This document shows, piece by piece, positions 26,234-35,778 of a DNA stretch of 64,000 nucleotides (the stretch's first letter is position 1; every line of letters starts with the position of its first letter). The stretch is from Kineosphaera limosa NBRC 100340 (GTDB lineage: Bacteria > Actinomycetota > Actinomycetes > Actinomycetales > Dermatophilaceae): positions 1 to 64,000 of the forward strand of contig NZ_BAHD01000019.1 in assembly GCF_000298215.1 (NCBI RefSeq), read 5' to 3'. The notes below the pieces were generated by a model. It was given only the letters and a program-made list of their open reading frames with translations, searched no databases and was not told the DNA's origin. The position numbers and the translations under genes were made by a program.

Positions 26234-27574
26234 GTGGGGTTGTTCGACCGTCTGGAAGGCAAGCTCGACCGGGTGATCAACGGAGCCTTTGCGCGCGCCT
26301 TCCGGGCCGAGGTCCAGCCCGTAGAGATCGCCTCAGCGATGCGCCGCGCGATGGACGAACGGGCCGCCGTCGTCGGCAAGGGCCGCACGATGGTGCCCAA
26401 CGCCTTCACCATCGAGCTCGACCCCAGCGACTACGAGCGCCTCACCATGTACGAAGACGTGCTGGTCGATGAGTTGCTGGCCGCCGTCGACGAGCACGTC
26501 GAGTCGCAGCGCTACCTCACCGAAGGACCCCTGCACGTCGACTTCGTGCAGCAGGACGACCTCAACACCGGGGTCTTTCGGGTGCGGCCCCGCGCGCAGC
26601 GCGAGGTCCCTGCGCAGCCGCGCCACTCCAGCCGCGCCCAACGGCGCTTCGAGGAGGAGCGCCGCGCCAAGCGCGCCAAGCAGCCCACCGAGCCCAAGCA
26701 CAAGCCCCGCAATCTGCCCCACCCGCCGGAGGCGACCGCCGCCGCCGAGGGACCTGCCGGGCTCGCCGGCCACGCCGCCACCGCCGCTACTGGAGCAGCC
26801 GCCGGCACGGCCGCCGCCGGACGCTCCGGCTCCTACATCGCCCGGCACGAGTCCGCCGAAGAGCACGAGGCCCGGGAGGCCCAACGGCAACGGGACCGCG
26901 ACGCCTGGGGCGACGACGAGAGCGAGCAGACGCCGGGTGATGAGCGACAGGGGGCGCCAGGGGCCCGCTCCCGCTCTCCGGAGCGCCCGCCCATGCGCAT
27001 CTACGGCGACGAGCGGCGCGACGAAGGCTGGGACGAGCCCTGGCAGAGCGAGCCCGCTCCCGAGAGCCAAGGCTCCGCCGAGCGTGGCGACCGCGACCCG
27101 AGCCGTGACTCGAGTCCCGACTCCCGGCGCGACTCCCGCACCGGCGACGACCGCGACGAGCCGTACCGCCGCAGCGAGAGCTTCCAGCCCGTCGAGCGAC
27201 CCGCCGCGCCGGCGCCGCGAGCTCCCGAGCCGGAGCCCACCGTGGCCCAGCAGGCCGCCCCACCACTGCCCGACCCGGCCCACCGCCCGTGGCTCGAGCT
27301 CGACGGCGACACCTACCCGCTGCTGGCGGCCATCACGATCCTGGGCCGCGACTCCGGCGCCGACATCACCCTCGACGACCCCGGCGTCAGCCGCCGCCAC
27401 GCCGAGTTGCGCGTCACCCACGACGGCCCGCACCTCATCGTCGGGCTGCGCGACCTCGGGTCCACCAACGGCACCTACGTCAACGGCGAACGCATCACCT
27501 CACAACGACTCAACGACGGCGACCGGGTCACCGTCGGGCGGGTCTCCTTCAACGTGCGGACCCGGAGGCGCTGA
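26234..27574 (+). CDS. fhaA: FhaA: FHA-domain protein with DUF3662 N-terminus
   Basis: A 446-aa cytosolic scaffold. The N-terminal DUF3662 domain (about 1-125) starts GLFDRLEGKLDRVINGAFAR. A long charged, disordered linker (about 130-345) follows, then the FHA domain (about 350-440) with LGRDSGADITL, SRRHAEL and LGSTNGTYVNG. In mycobacteria FhaA binds phosphorylated MviN and PknB targets to control peptidoglycan synthesis. GTG 26234 is preferred to ATG 26228, because GGAGG (26221-26225) is 8 nt from the GTG but only 2 nt from the ATG. It is the first gene of the fhaA-fhaB-pstP-rodA-pbpA-pknA-pknB operon. Confidence 0.92.
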   Translation: MGLFDRLEGKLDRVINGAFARAFRAEVQPVEIASAMRRAMDERAAVVGKGRTMVPNAFTIELDPSDYERLTMYEDVLVDELLAAVDEHVESQRYLTEGPLHVDFVQQDDLNTGVFRVRPRAQREVPAQPRHSSRAQRRFEEERRAKRAKQPTEPKHKPRNLPHPPEATAAAEGPAGLAGHAATAATGAAAGTAAAGRSGSYIARHESAEEHEAREAQRQRDRDAWGDDESEQTPGDERQGAPGARSRSPERPPMRIYGDERRDEGWDEPWQSEPAPESQGSAERGDRDPSRDSSPDSRRDSRTGDDRDEPYRRSESFQPVERPAAPAPRAPEPEPTVAQQAAPPLPDPAHRPWLELDGDTYPLLAAITILGRDSGADITLDDPGVSRRHAELRVTHDGPHLIVGLRDLGSTNGTYVNGERITSQRLNDGDRVTVGRVSFNVRTRRR

Positions 27575-27579
27575 AACCC

Positions 27580-28056
27580 ATGGGCGAACTCACCCTCACC
27601 GTCGTCCGCCTCGGGCTGCTGGTCATGCTGTGGCTGTTCATCTTCAGCATCGTCGGGGTGCTTCGCTCCGACCTGTACGGCACCCGCATCGTCACCCGCG
27701 CCCCCGGCGGTGGCGGCCGCGGCCGGGTGCGGCCGACCGCCAGTACCCCGGCCCGTTCGAAGAAGTCGTTCACCAACCTGGCCGTCATGGAGGGCCCCAT
27801 GCGGGGCACCACCGTGCCGCTCAAGGAGTCCGGTGTGCTGCTCGGCCGTAACCCCGAGTGCACCCTCGTGCTCGACGACGACTACGCCTCCGGGCGGCAC
27901 GCCCGCGTCTACCTCGACGACAAGACCTGGTACGTCGAAGACCTCGGCTCCACCAACGGCACCCACGTCAACGGTGAGAAGATCACCGCGCCCACACCCT
28001 TGCAGGCGGGGAGCCAGTTGCGGATCGGCACCACCGTCCTGGAGCTGAGGCGATAG
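27580..28056 (+). CDS. fhaB: FhaB/FipA: membrane-anchored FHA-domain protein
   Basis: A 158-aa protein with one N-terminal membrane helix (about 6-26, LTVVRLGLLVMLWLFIFSIV), a basic linker, and an FHA domain (about 75-155) with LLGRNPECTLVLDDDYASGR and STNGTHVNG. In mycobacteria FipA links Ser/Thr kinase signalling to the division machinery (FtsZ/FtsQ). It starts 5 nt after the fhaA stop; GGAGG lies at the end of fhaA. Confidence 0.93.
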   Translation: MGELTLTVVRLGLLVMLWLFIFSIVGVLRSDLYGTRIVTRAPGGGGRGRVRPTASTPARSKKSFTNLAVMEGPMRGTTVPLKESGVLLGRNPECTLVLDDDYASGRHARVYLDDKTWYVEDLGSTNGTHVNGEKITAPTPLQAGSQLRIGTTVLELRR

Positions 28057-28059
28057 GGC

Positions 28060-29313
28060 ATGAGTGTTGCCGTGCGCTTCGCGGCGCGCACCGACGTCGG
28101 TCTGGTGCGCTCGCGCAACGAGGATTCCGGATATGCGGGGCCACACCTGCTCGCCGTCGCCGACGGCATGGGCGGGCACGCGGGCGGCAACGTCGCCAGC
28201 TCCCTGGTCCTGGCGCGCCTGGCACCTCTGGACGGCGACAGCCACGGCTCCGACGACGCCCTCGAGGTGCTCGCCGACACCGTCGCCGAGGCCAACCGCT
28301 CCCTGGCCCGAGCCATGGCCGCCGATCAGGGCCTGCACGGCATGGGCACCACGCTGACCGCGTTGCTGCGCAGCGGCCCCAACGGCCTGGCCCTCGTGCA
28401 CATCGGCGACTCCCGCGCCTACCTGCTGCGCAACGGCATCTTCAGCCAGATCACCCGCGACCACTCGTTCGTGCAGTCCCTCGTCGACGCCGGCCGCATC
28501 AGCGATGAGGAGGCCGAGCACCACCCGCAGCGCAGCCTCGTCACGCGCGTGCTGACCGGCGCCCCCGAGGACGAGCCCGACCTGTCCATGCGCCAGGCCC
28601 ACATCGGCGACCGCTACCTCATCTGCTCCGACGGCCTGTCCGACTACGTCGGCCGCGCCACCATCGAAGAGGTCGTGCGCGCCGGCTACGACCCCAGCGA
28701 GACCGCGCGCCGACTCGTCGACCTCGCGATGCGCGCCGGCGCCCCCGACAACGTGACGTGCGTGGTCGGCGACATCGTCGACTCCGCCGACGGCGCCACC
28801 CAGCCGATCGTCGTCGGCGCCGTGGCCGAACGCCGCCAAGACACGACGCAGCCGCTGGTGCTCAACCCCGCGCAGAAGGCCGCCGCCCTGCGCCGCAGCG
28901 TCGTCGCCGACCTGGACGCCGACGCCGACCCCGCCGACGAGCCCCGCCGCCGCGGGCGCATCGCCCGCATTGTGGCGCTCGTGCTGATCGTCCTGTTCGC
29001 CCTCTTCGGCGGGCTGTACGGGGCCTACGCCTGGAGCCAGCAGCAACTGTTCGTCGGTGAGTCCGGGGGCAAGGTCGCGGTCTTCCAAGGGCTGCCGCAG
29101 ACCCTGGGGCCCTTCACGCTGTCCTCCGTACGCACCACCAGCGACGTCGACGTCGCCGACCTGCCCGACTTCTACCGGGAGCGGGTCGAACGCACCATCC
29201 GCGCCACCGACGAGGCAGCCGCCGAAGCCCAGATCAACGAGTTGCGGGCCCAGGCGACCGCGTGCGTCCAGCGCCGCAACGCCGGGGTGCCCTGCGGATC
29301 GGGGCAGTCATGA
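28060..29313 (+). CDS. pstP: PstP: PP2C-type Ser/Thr protein phosphatase
   Basis: A 417-aa metal-dependent phosphatase that dephosphorylates PknA/PknB and their targets. The PP2C domain (about 1-240) has VGLVRSRNEDS, VADGMGGHAGG, GTTLTAL, HIGDSRAYLL, ICSDGLSDYV and PDNVTCVVGD; the Asp residues bind Mn2+. A linker and one membrane helix (about 303-325) follow, with a short extracellular tail. It begins 3 nt after the fhaB stop and overlaps rodA by 4 nt (ATGA). Confidence 0.94.
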   Translation: MSVAVRFAARTDVGLVRSRNEDSGYAGPHLLAVADGMGGHAGGNVASSLVLARLAPLDGDSHGSDDALEVLADTVAEANRSLARAMAADQGLHGMGTTLTALLRSGPNGLALVHIGDSRAYLLRNGIFSQITRDHSFVQSLVDAGRISDEEAEHHPQRSLVTRVLTGAPEDEPDLSMRQAHIGDRYLICSDGLSDYVGRATIEEVVRAGYDPSETARRLVDLAMRAGAPDNVTCVVGDIVDSADGATQPIVVGAVAERRQDTTQPLVLNPAQKAAALRRSVVADLDADADPADEPRRRGRIARIVALVLIVLFALFGGLYGAYAWSQQQLFVGESGGKVAVFQGLPQTLGPFTLSSVRTTSDVDVADLPDFYRERVERTIRATDEAAAEAQINELRAQATACVQRRNAGVPCGSGQS

Positions 29314-30710
29314 CCACCGTCTCCAACTTCGTGCCGCGCACCCGCCGCAACGTCGAACTCGCCCTGTTGCTGCTCGCCGTCGGCATCGTGATGCTGGCCT
29401 ACGTCAACGTCGGCTTCGCCGTGCAGGGCCAGCTGCCGATCGACCTCATCACCCAAGGCGCGTGGCTGCTCGGCTTCGCCGTCGCCTTCCACCTCGTGCT
29501 GCGCTGGCGCGCCAGCTACGCCGACCCGCTGCTGCTGCCCATCGCGACCCTGCTCAACGGGCTGGGGATCGTCATGATCCATCGGCTCGACCTGGCCAAC
29601 GACCGCATCGGCTCGACGGCCATGGCCCCGCGGCAGATCATGTGGAGCGCCCTGGCGATGATCATCGCAGCCGGCGTGCTGGTGGTGCTGCGCGACCACC
29701 GCCGGTTGCGCCGTTACATGTTCACGCTCATGGTCGCCGGCCTCGTGCTGCTGCTGCTGCCGATGCTGCCCGGGCTCGGGCAGACCATCAACGGCGCCCG
29801 CATCTGGATCGCCATCGGGCCGTTCTCGTTCCAGCCGGGCGAGGTCGCCAAGATCATCCTGACGATCTTCTTCGCCGCCTACCTCGTGCAGACCCGCGAC
29901 GCCCTGTCCCTCTCCGGTCGACGCGTCCTGGGCTTCCCCCTGCCGCGCGGCCGCGACTTCGGCCCCATCCTCATGGTCTGGGTCGTCTCGCTGCTCGTCC
30001 TGGTCTTCCAGAGCGACCTGGGTAGCTCGCTGCTGTACTTCGGCCTGTTCGTCGCGATGCTGTACGTCGCCACCGAGCGGATCAGCTGGATCACGATCGG
30101 GCTGCTGATGTTCTGCGGCGGTGCCTTCGTGGCCTACCTGCTGTTCGGGCACGTGCAGCAGCGGGTGCTCTTCTGGCTCGACCCCTGGTCGGCCGAGGCG
30201 CTGGCCCAGAGCGACCAGCTCGTCCGCGGCCTCATGGGCATGGCCGCCGGCGGCCTGCTCGGCACCGGGCTGGGGCGCGGCCACCCGCAGCTGACCTACT
30301 TCGCCGAGTCCGACTTCATCATCCCCAGCTTCGGCGAGGAGTTGGGCCTCGTCGGGCTGTTCGCGATCCTCATGCTCTACGTGCTGCTCGTCGAGCGCGG
30401 CCTGCGTACGGCGCTGGGCACCCGCGACGGATTCGGCAAGCTCATCGCCGCCGGGCTGAGCTTCTCGGTGGCCCTGCAGATCTTCGTCGTCGTCGGTGGC
30501 GTCACGAGGGTCATCCCGCTCACCGGTCTGACCAGCCCGTTCCTGTCCGCCGGCGGCTCGTCCCTGCTGGCCAACTGGACGATCATCGCGTTGCTGCTGC
30601 GCATCAGCGACCACGCCAGGCGTCCCGTCGAAGACGAGGTCGTCGTGCCTCTGTCCGAAACCGTCGGCCGCGGGCGACGCAACGGCGGCGGAAAGGGGGA
30701 GCCGCGATGA
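29310..30710 (+). CDS. rodA: RodA/FtsW-family peptidoglycan glycosyltransferase (SEDS)
   Basis: A 466-aa polytopic membrane protein (about 12 helices) of the SEDS family, which polymerises lipid II. Conserved SEDS segments include NGARIWIAIGPFSFQPGEVA, FQSDLGSSLL, and the C-terminal TGLTSPFLSAGGSSLLANW. The partner transpeptidase gene pbpA follows with a 4-nt overlap, and the pair would act as a SEDS-bPBP complex in elongation or septation. Confidence 0.94.
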   Translation: MTTVSNFVPRTRRNVELALLLLAVGIVMLAYVNVGFAVQGQLPIDLITQGAWLLGFAVAFHLVLRWRASYADPLLLPIATLLNGLGIVMIHRLDLANDRIGSTAMAPRQIMWSALAMIIAAGVLVVLRDHRRLRRYMFTLMVAGLVLLLLPMLPGLGQTINGARIWIAIGPFSFQPGEVAKIILTIFFAAYLVQTRDALSLSGRRVLGFPLPRGRDFGPILMVWVVSLLVLVFQSDLGSSLLYFGLFVAMLYVATERISWITIGLLMFCGGAFVAYLLFGHVQQRVLFWLDPWSAEALAQSDQLVRGLMGMAAGGLLGTGLGRGHPQLTYFAESDFIIPSFGEELGLVGLFAILMLYVLLVERGLRTALGTRDGFGKLIAAGLSFSVALQIFVVVGGVTRVIPLTGLTSPFLSAGGSSLLANWTIIALLLRISDHARRPVEDEVVVPLSETVGRGRRNGGGKGEPR

Positions 30711-32161
30711 ACGCACCGATCCGCAAGCTCGCCCTCGTGGTCACCGCCATGTTCTGCGCCCTGTTCGTGGCCTCGACGTGGATCGTGTACGTGCAGGCCG
30801 ACGAGCTGCGCGACAAGCCGGGCAACCGGCGCACGCTGCTGGCCTCCTACAGTCAAGAGCGCGGGGCCATCCTCGTCGCCGGCGAGGCCATCGCCCGCTC
30901 CGAAGAGACCAGCGACGAGCTGAAGTACCAACGCACCTACCCCAAGGGCAAGCTGAACAGCCACCTCACCGGCTACTTCTCCTTCATCTACGGCGCCGGC
31001 GGGGGCCTGGAGTCCGCCGAGAACGGGCTCCTCGCCGGCGACGCCGACCAGCTCTTCTACCGCCGCCTCGGCGACCTGCTGACCGGCCGGCAACCCAGCG
31101 GCGTCAGCCTCGAACTGACCATCGACCCGCGCGCCCAAGAGGCAGCCCAGAACGCCCTGGGCAACCAGAAGGGCTCCGTCGTGGCCCTCGACCCCAAGAC
31201 CGGGGCCATCCTCGCGCTGATCAGCCACCCGCAGTACGACCCCAACACGCTGTCCAGCCACAACCTGGACAGCGTGCAGCAGGCGTGGGCCGCCCTCAAC
31301 GAAGACAGCGAGCGCCCGCTGGTCAACCGGGCCATCGGCGGCGACCTGTACCCGCCCGGGTCGGTCTTCAAAATCATCACCGCCGCCGCCGCGCTCTCCT
31401 CCGGCCGCTTCGACACCAACAGCCAGCTGCCCGGCCCCGCGGTGCTCGACCTGCCGCAGACCACCGCCGGCCTCGTCAACGACTGGCGCGGCCAATGCGG
31501 CGACGGCACCGTCAACCTGCTGCAGGCCATGGAGGACTCGTGCAACACGGCCTTCGGCTGGCTCGGCATGCAGCTGGGCGGCCAGGCCCTGCGCGACGAA
31601 GCCGCCAAGTTCGGCTTCGGCCAGCAGATCGGCATCCCCATGAGCGTGACTCCCAGCACGATGCCCGAACAGATGAACGCACCGCAGGAGGCGCAGTCGG
31701 CCATCGGCCAGTACGACGTGCGCGTCACTCCGCTGCAGGTCGCGATGATGTCCGCCGCCGTCGCCAACCAGGGGACCCTCATGCAGCCGTTCCTCGTCAA
31801 GCAGACCCGCGGCTCCGACCTCGAGGTCATCGACCAGACCGCGCCGCGGGAGCTGAGCAAGGCCACCACCCCCGAGGTGGCCGGCCAGCTCACGCAGATG
31901 ATGGAGGCCGTCGTCACGTCGGGCACCGGAACTCGCGCCCGCATCTCGGGCGTTCGTGTCGCCGGTAAGACCGGTACGGCCCAACACGGGGAGGGTTTGG
32001 CGCCGCACGCGTGGTTCACCGGGTTCGCCCCGGCGGACGATCCCGCGATCGCCGTGGCGGTCGTGGTCGAAGACGGCGGGGATGCAGGTATGTCAGCGGG
32101 TGGGGGCAGCGTCGCCGCCCCGATCGCCCGTCAGGTCATGGAGGCAGTGATTTCGCGATGA
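30707..32161 (+). CDS. pbpA: PbpA: class B penicillin-binding protein (transpeptidase)
   Basis: A 484-aa D,D-transpeptidase with one N-terminal membrane helix (about 7-27) and a catalytic domain. Active-site motifs are SVFK (Ser219), SCN and KTGTA. In mycobacteria PbpA is phosphorylated by PknB and acts at the septum with RodA. It overlaps rodA upstream and pknA downstream (ATGA each), so stoichiometric translation is likely. Confidence 0.94.
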   Translation: MNAPIRKLALVVTAMFCALFVASTWIVYVQADELRDKPGNRRTLLASYSQERGAILVAGEAIARSEETSDELKYQRTYPKGKLNSHLTGYFSFIYGAGGGLESAENGLLAGDADQLFYRRLGDLLTGRQPSGVSLELTIDPRAQEAAQNALGNQKGSVVALDPKTGAILALISHPQYDPNTLSSHNLDSVQQAWAALNEDSERPLVNRAIGGDLYPPGSVFKIITAAAALSSGRFDTNSQLPGPAVLDLPQTTAGLVNDWRGQCGDGTVNLLQAMEDSCNTAFGWLGMQLGGQALRDEAAKFGFGQQIGIPMSVTPSTMPEQMNAPQEAQSAIGQYDVRVTPLQVAMMSAAVANQGTLMQPFLVKQTRGSDLEVIDQTAPRELSKATTPEVAGQLTQMMEAVVTSGTGTRARISGVRVAGKTGTAQHGEGLAPHAWFTGFAPADDPAIAVAVVVEDGGDAGMSAGGGSVAAPIARQVMEAVISR

Positions 32162-33876
32162 AGTTCCACAAGGGCTCCGTCTTCGGCAACCGCTACACCC
32201 TCGGCGATCGCATCGCCGTCGGTGGCATGGGTGAGGTGTGGCGCGCGACCGACGGCGTGCTCGGGCGCACCGTCGCGATGAAACTGCTCTCGCCCTCGTT
32301 GGCCGAGCAACCCGGCTTCATCCGGCGCTTCCGGGAAGAGGCGCGCAACACCGCCATGCTGCAGCACCCCAATATCGCCGCGGTCTACGACTACGGCGAA
32401 GACGCCGGCGCCTCCTGGCTGGTCATGGAACTCGTCGAAGGCGAACCGCTGTCGACGATCATCCGCGAGGAGGGGCCCATCGAGCCCCGCCGCGCCGCCT
32501 CGATCGTCGCCCAGGCGGCCTCCGCACTGCAGGCCGCGCACGACGCCGGAGTCATCCACCGCGACGTCAAGCCCGCGAACATCCTCGTGCGCCCCGACGG
32601 GCAGGTGAAGCTCACCGACTTCGGCATCGCCCGCGCCGTCGACGCCGCCCCCATCACCCGCACCGGCGAGGTGATGGGCACCGCCCAGTACATCTCCCCG
32701 GAGCAGGCCACCGGCAAGCCCGCCGGCCCCGCCAGCGACATCTACAGCCTGGGCGTCGTCGCGCACGAGATGCTCAGCGGCACCAGGCCCTTCGACGAGG
32801 GCTCACCGGTGGCCACCGCCATGGCGCACATCCACAACGACCCGCCGCCGCTGCCCGATGGCGTCGGCCAGCCGCTGGCCGGGGTCGTCATGGCCTCCCT
32901 GGCCAAGGACCCCGGTAACCGGCCACCGAGCGCCGCCGTCGTCGCCTCCGCGCTGCGCGGTGGGCCCGAGGCCGCCGCCTTCGACTCCACCGAGGTCTTT
33001 CCGTCGGACGCCGGCCCCACCCAGGCGATGCACGGCCCGGCCCCCACGATGGTCCAGCCCCCGGCCCCAACCGGGCGAACCGGCTATCCCCCTCCGGGGT
33101 ACCCCCCGCAGGGCGGCTACCCCGGCCAGTACGGCCAGGGCTACCCCGGGTACCCCACCGGGCCGATGCCGGAGCAGAAGAAGAAGTCCAACCCGTGGGT
33201 GTGGATCGTCCCGGTCCTACTGCTGCTCGTGCTCGGCGGCTTCTTCCTGGCGCAGTCCGGGCTACTCTCCGGCGGCACCAGCCAGGAGACGACACCCCCG
33301 GTCACCCCGACGACCGAGGTGACCACCCCGACGCCGACGACACCGACCACGCAAGACAGCGTGCGCCTCGACAACTCCCGCTTCGCGGGGATGACCGTCG
33401 AGCAGGCACAAAGCGAGTTGCGCTCCCTCGGTTTCTCCCAGACGACGATCAATCAGCAGTCGAACAACGACGTCGCCGCCGAACGCGTCATCTCCATCAA
33501 CCCCTCCGGCGACGTCTCGCCGGGAGCGATCATCACCCTCAACGTCTCCACCGGTCCCGAGCAGACCACGCCCCCGCCCGCCGAGTCGCCCGAGACCACG
33601 CCGCCGCCGGACGAGGAGGAGGAGTCCCCGCCCACCGACGAGCAGTCGCCGGGCACGCAGGGGGCCGCCGACCCGGGCGAGCAGTCCGGCGCCGGCGACG
33701 CGCAGGCCGAGGGTGGCGCCAGGGGGTCGGACGCGGGCGGTGTCGCCGGCGCGAACGCGGGCGCAAACCCTGGTGGCGGCTCCGGGGACGACACCGGCCT
33801 ATCCTCGAATCAGTCTCAAGGACAGGGCAATTCAGCCGATCAGAAGGCAGTGGACCGAGAAGCCGAAGGGCGGTGA
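32158..33876 (+). CDS. pknA: PknA: Ser/Thr protein kinase
   Basis: A 572-aa Hanks-type kinase. The kinase domain (about 10-265) has the Gly loop AVGGMGEVW, catalytic loop HRDVKPANIL with Asp136, DFG in LTDFGIAR, and GTAQYISPEQ. A Pro/Gly/Tyr-rich juxtamembrane segment, one helix (about 345-365) and a single PASTA-like repeat (about 400-470) follow. The long Pro/Glu/Gly tail (about 475-572) is low complexity. Together with PknB it controls cell-wall synthesis and division. The start overlaps pbpA as ATGA. Confidence 0.93.
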   Translation: MKFHKGSVFGNRYTLGDRIAVGGMGEVWRATDGVLGRTVAMKLLSPSLAEQPGFIRRFREEARNTAMLQHPNIAAVYDYGEDAGASWLVMELVEGEPLSTIIREEGPIEPRRAASIVAQAASALQAAHDAGVIHRDVKPANILVRPDGQVKLTDFGIARAVDAAPITRTGEVMGTAQYISPEQATGKPAGPASDIYSLGVVAHEMLSGTRPFDEGSPVATAMAHIHNDPPPLPDGVGQPLAGVVMASLAKDPGNRPPSAAVVASALRGGPEAAAFDSTEVFPSDAGPTQAMHGPAPTMVQPPAPTGRTGYPPPGYPPQGGYPGQYGQGYPGYPTGPMPEQKKKSNPWVWIVPVLLLLVLGGFFLAQSGLLSGGTSQETTPPVTPTTEVTTPTPTTPTTQDSVRLDNSRFAGMTVEQAQSELRSLGFSQTTINQQSNNDVAAERVISINPSGDVSPGAIITLNVSTGPEQTTPPPAESPETTPPPDEEEESPPTDEQSPGTQGAADPGEQSGAGDAQAEGGARGSDAGGVAGANAGANPGGGSGDDTGLSSNQSQGQGNSADQKAVDREAEGR

Positions 33877-33883
33877 GTCAGGA

Positions 33884-35707
33884 GTGACGGAGGCGATCCG
33901 ACTGCTCGCCGGCCGCTACGAGGTCGGTGAGCTCATCGGCCGCGGCGGAATGGCGGAGGTGCACGGCGGCTACGACGCCCGCCTCGGCCGCGACGTCGCC
34001 GTCAAGATCCTGCGCTCCGAACTGGCCCGTGACTCGACCTTCCTCCTGCGGTTCCGCCGCGAGGCCAAGGCCGCGGCCAGCCTCAACCACCCCTCGATCG
34101 TCGCCGTCTTCGACTCCGGCGAAGACGTGATGCACGAGGCCGGCGGTGCCGAGATGCCCGTGCCGTTCATCGTCATGGAGTACGTGCGTGGCCGCACCCT
34201 GCGCGAGATCCTGCACGAGGACGGACCCGTGGAGCCGATGCGGGCCACCCGCATCATGGCGCAGGTGCTGCAGGCGCTGAACTACAGCCACCAGCACGGC
34301 ATCATCCACCGCGACATCAAACCCGCGAACGTCATGCTCGATTCCGCGGACCGGGCCAAGGTCATGGACTTCGGCATCGCCCGCGCCATCGCCGACACCG
34401 CGGCGACCATGACCAACACCAGCATCGTCGTCGGCACCGCCCAGTACCTGTCCCCGGAGCAGGCCCAGGGCCGCGACATCGACGCCCGCTCCGACCTCTA
34501 CTCCGCCGGCTGCCTGCTCTACGAGCTCGTCACGGGCCGCCCCCCGTTTGTCGGGGATTCTCCGGTGGCCATCGCCTACCAGCACGTCGGCGAGCCGCCG
34601 CAACCGCCGTCGGTGCACAACTCCGAGGTGCCGGCCAACCTCGACGTCGTCATCCTGCACGCCCTCAACAAGGACCCGGACCGGCGCTACCAGTCCGGAG
34701 ACGAGTTCGCCGCCGACCTGGAGTCGGTGCTGCGTCGCGAGCCGACCATCGCCGCCGCGGCCGCGGTCGACGCCGGAGAGTTGGCGCCCGCACCGCTGCC
34801 GGAGAAGGTCTCGGCGCCCGTGGCCCCCGCGACCACGTCGATCACCACCCGACGCGCCGACCACGACAAGAGCCAGCGCAACCGCGCGCTGCCCTGGGTG
34901 GTCGGCGTGCTGGCCGCGCTGGCCGTCACCCTGGGGTTGTGGCTGGGCCGCGACCACCTCGGCGGCGATCCCGCGCCCGTGGCCGTCCCTTACGTCATCG
35001 GGCAGCCCGAGGCCAACGCCAATCAGCAGATCACCGATGCGGGCCTCATGCCGGTCTCCCAACCTGTGGCCAACGCCGCGGCGCCCGGCACGGTCGTCGA
35101 ACAAGACCCGCGCGAGGGCGAACGCCCGCCGAACAGCACGATCCAGTTGCGGGTCTCCACCGGGCCGGGGCAGGTCGTCGTGCCCAACCTGCGCAACTTC
35201 CAGCAGGACACCGCCATCCAGAAGCTCTCGGACCTGGGCCTGGAGGTGCAGGGCATCGACCAGGTCGACAGCTACGAGGTGGCCCAGGGCAGCGTCGTGG
35301 CCACCGAGCCCAAGGCCGAAGAGAACGTGGCCGCCGGCAGCGCCGTGACGCTGAAGATCAGCAACGGGCAGACGGTCGTGCCCGAGGTCGTCGGCATGAG
35401 CGAAGCCAAGGCGCAGGAGGCGTTGAGCAAGGTGGGTCTGCGCTACCGCCGGGAGGATGTGACGAGCACCCGGTCCGTCGGCAGCGTCATCGCGCAGTCG
35501 TATCAGGCCAAGACGCGGGTACCCGTCGGCACGGAGGTCGTGCTCGACGTCGTGCGCTCCCGGCCGCAAACGCAGACGGTCACCCGCACCGAGACCGTCA
35601 CCCCCACCGCCCCGGCACCGCCCGCGACGCCCACCGACCCCGACTCGCCGTCGCCGACACCCACCTCGACCGACGACCCGCCCGCCGACGGCGGTGGCCA
35701 GCAGTAG
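33884..35707 (+). CDS. pknB: PknB: Ser/Thr protein kinase with PASTA domains
   Basis: A 607-aa transmembrane kinase. The kinase domain (about 10-275) has IGRGGMAEVHGG, HRDIKPANVM with Asp144, KVMDFGIAR and the activation loop with the TMTNTSIVVGTAQY Thr cluster. One membrane helix (about 335-355) is followed by three PASTA repeats (about 366-433, 434-500, 501-570) and a Thr/Pro/Asp-rich tail. The outside repeats bind muropeptides or lipid II. The start is GTG 33884, 7 nt after the pknA stop, with a short-spaced AGGA. Three PASTA units rather than the four of M. tuberculosis are seen. Confidence 0.94.
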   Translation: MTEAIRLLAGRYEVGELIGRGGMAEVHGGYDARLGRDVAVKILRSELARDSTFLLRFRREAKAAASLNHPSIVAVFDSGEDVMHEAGGAEMPVPFIVMEYVRGRTLREILHEDGPVEPMRATRIMAQVLQALNYSHQHGIIHRDIKPANVMLDSADRAKVMDFGIARAIADTAATMTNTSIVVGTAQYLSPEQAQGRDIDARSDLYSAGCLLYELVTGRPPFVGDSPVAIAYQHVGEPPQPPSVHNSEVPANLDVVILHALNKDPDRRYQSGDEFAADLESVLRREPTIAAAAAVDAGELAPAPLPEKVSAPVAPATTSITTRRADHDKSQRNRALPWVVGVLAALAVTLGLWLGRDHLGGDPAPVAVPYVIGQPEANANQQITDAGLMPVSQPVANAAAPGTVVEQDPREGERPPNSTIQLRVSTGPGQVVVPNLRNFQQDTAIQKLSDLGLEVQGIDQVDSYEVAQGSVVATEPKAEENVAAGSAVTLKISNGQTVVPEVVGMSEAKAQEALSKVGLRYRREDVTSTRSVGSVIAQSYQAKTRVPVGTEVVLDVVRSRPQTQTVTRTETVTPTAPAPPATPTDPDSPSPTPTSTDDPPADGGGQQ

Positions 35708-35778
35708 CGGCTCGCGCCGCGCGGCCGCGCCAGGGGTAGAGCCGGCGTGGAGCGGCGGCGTAGAGCCGGCACGACCTC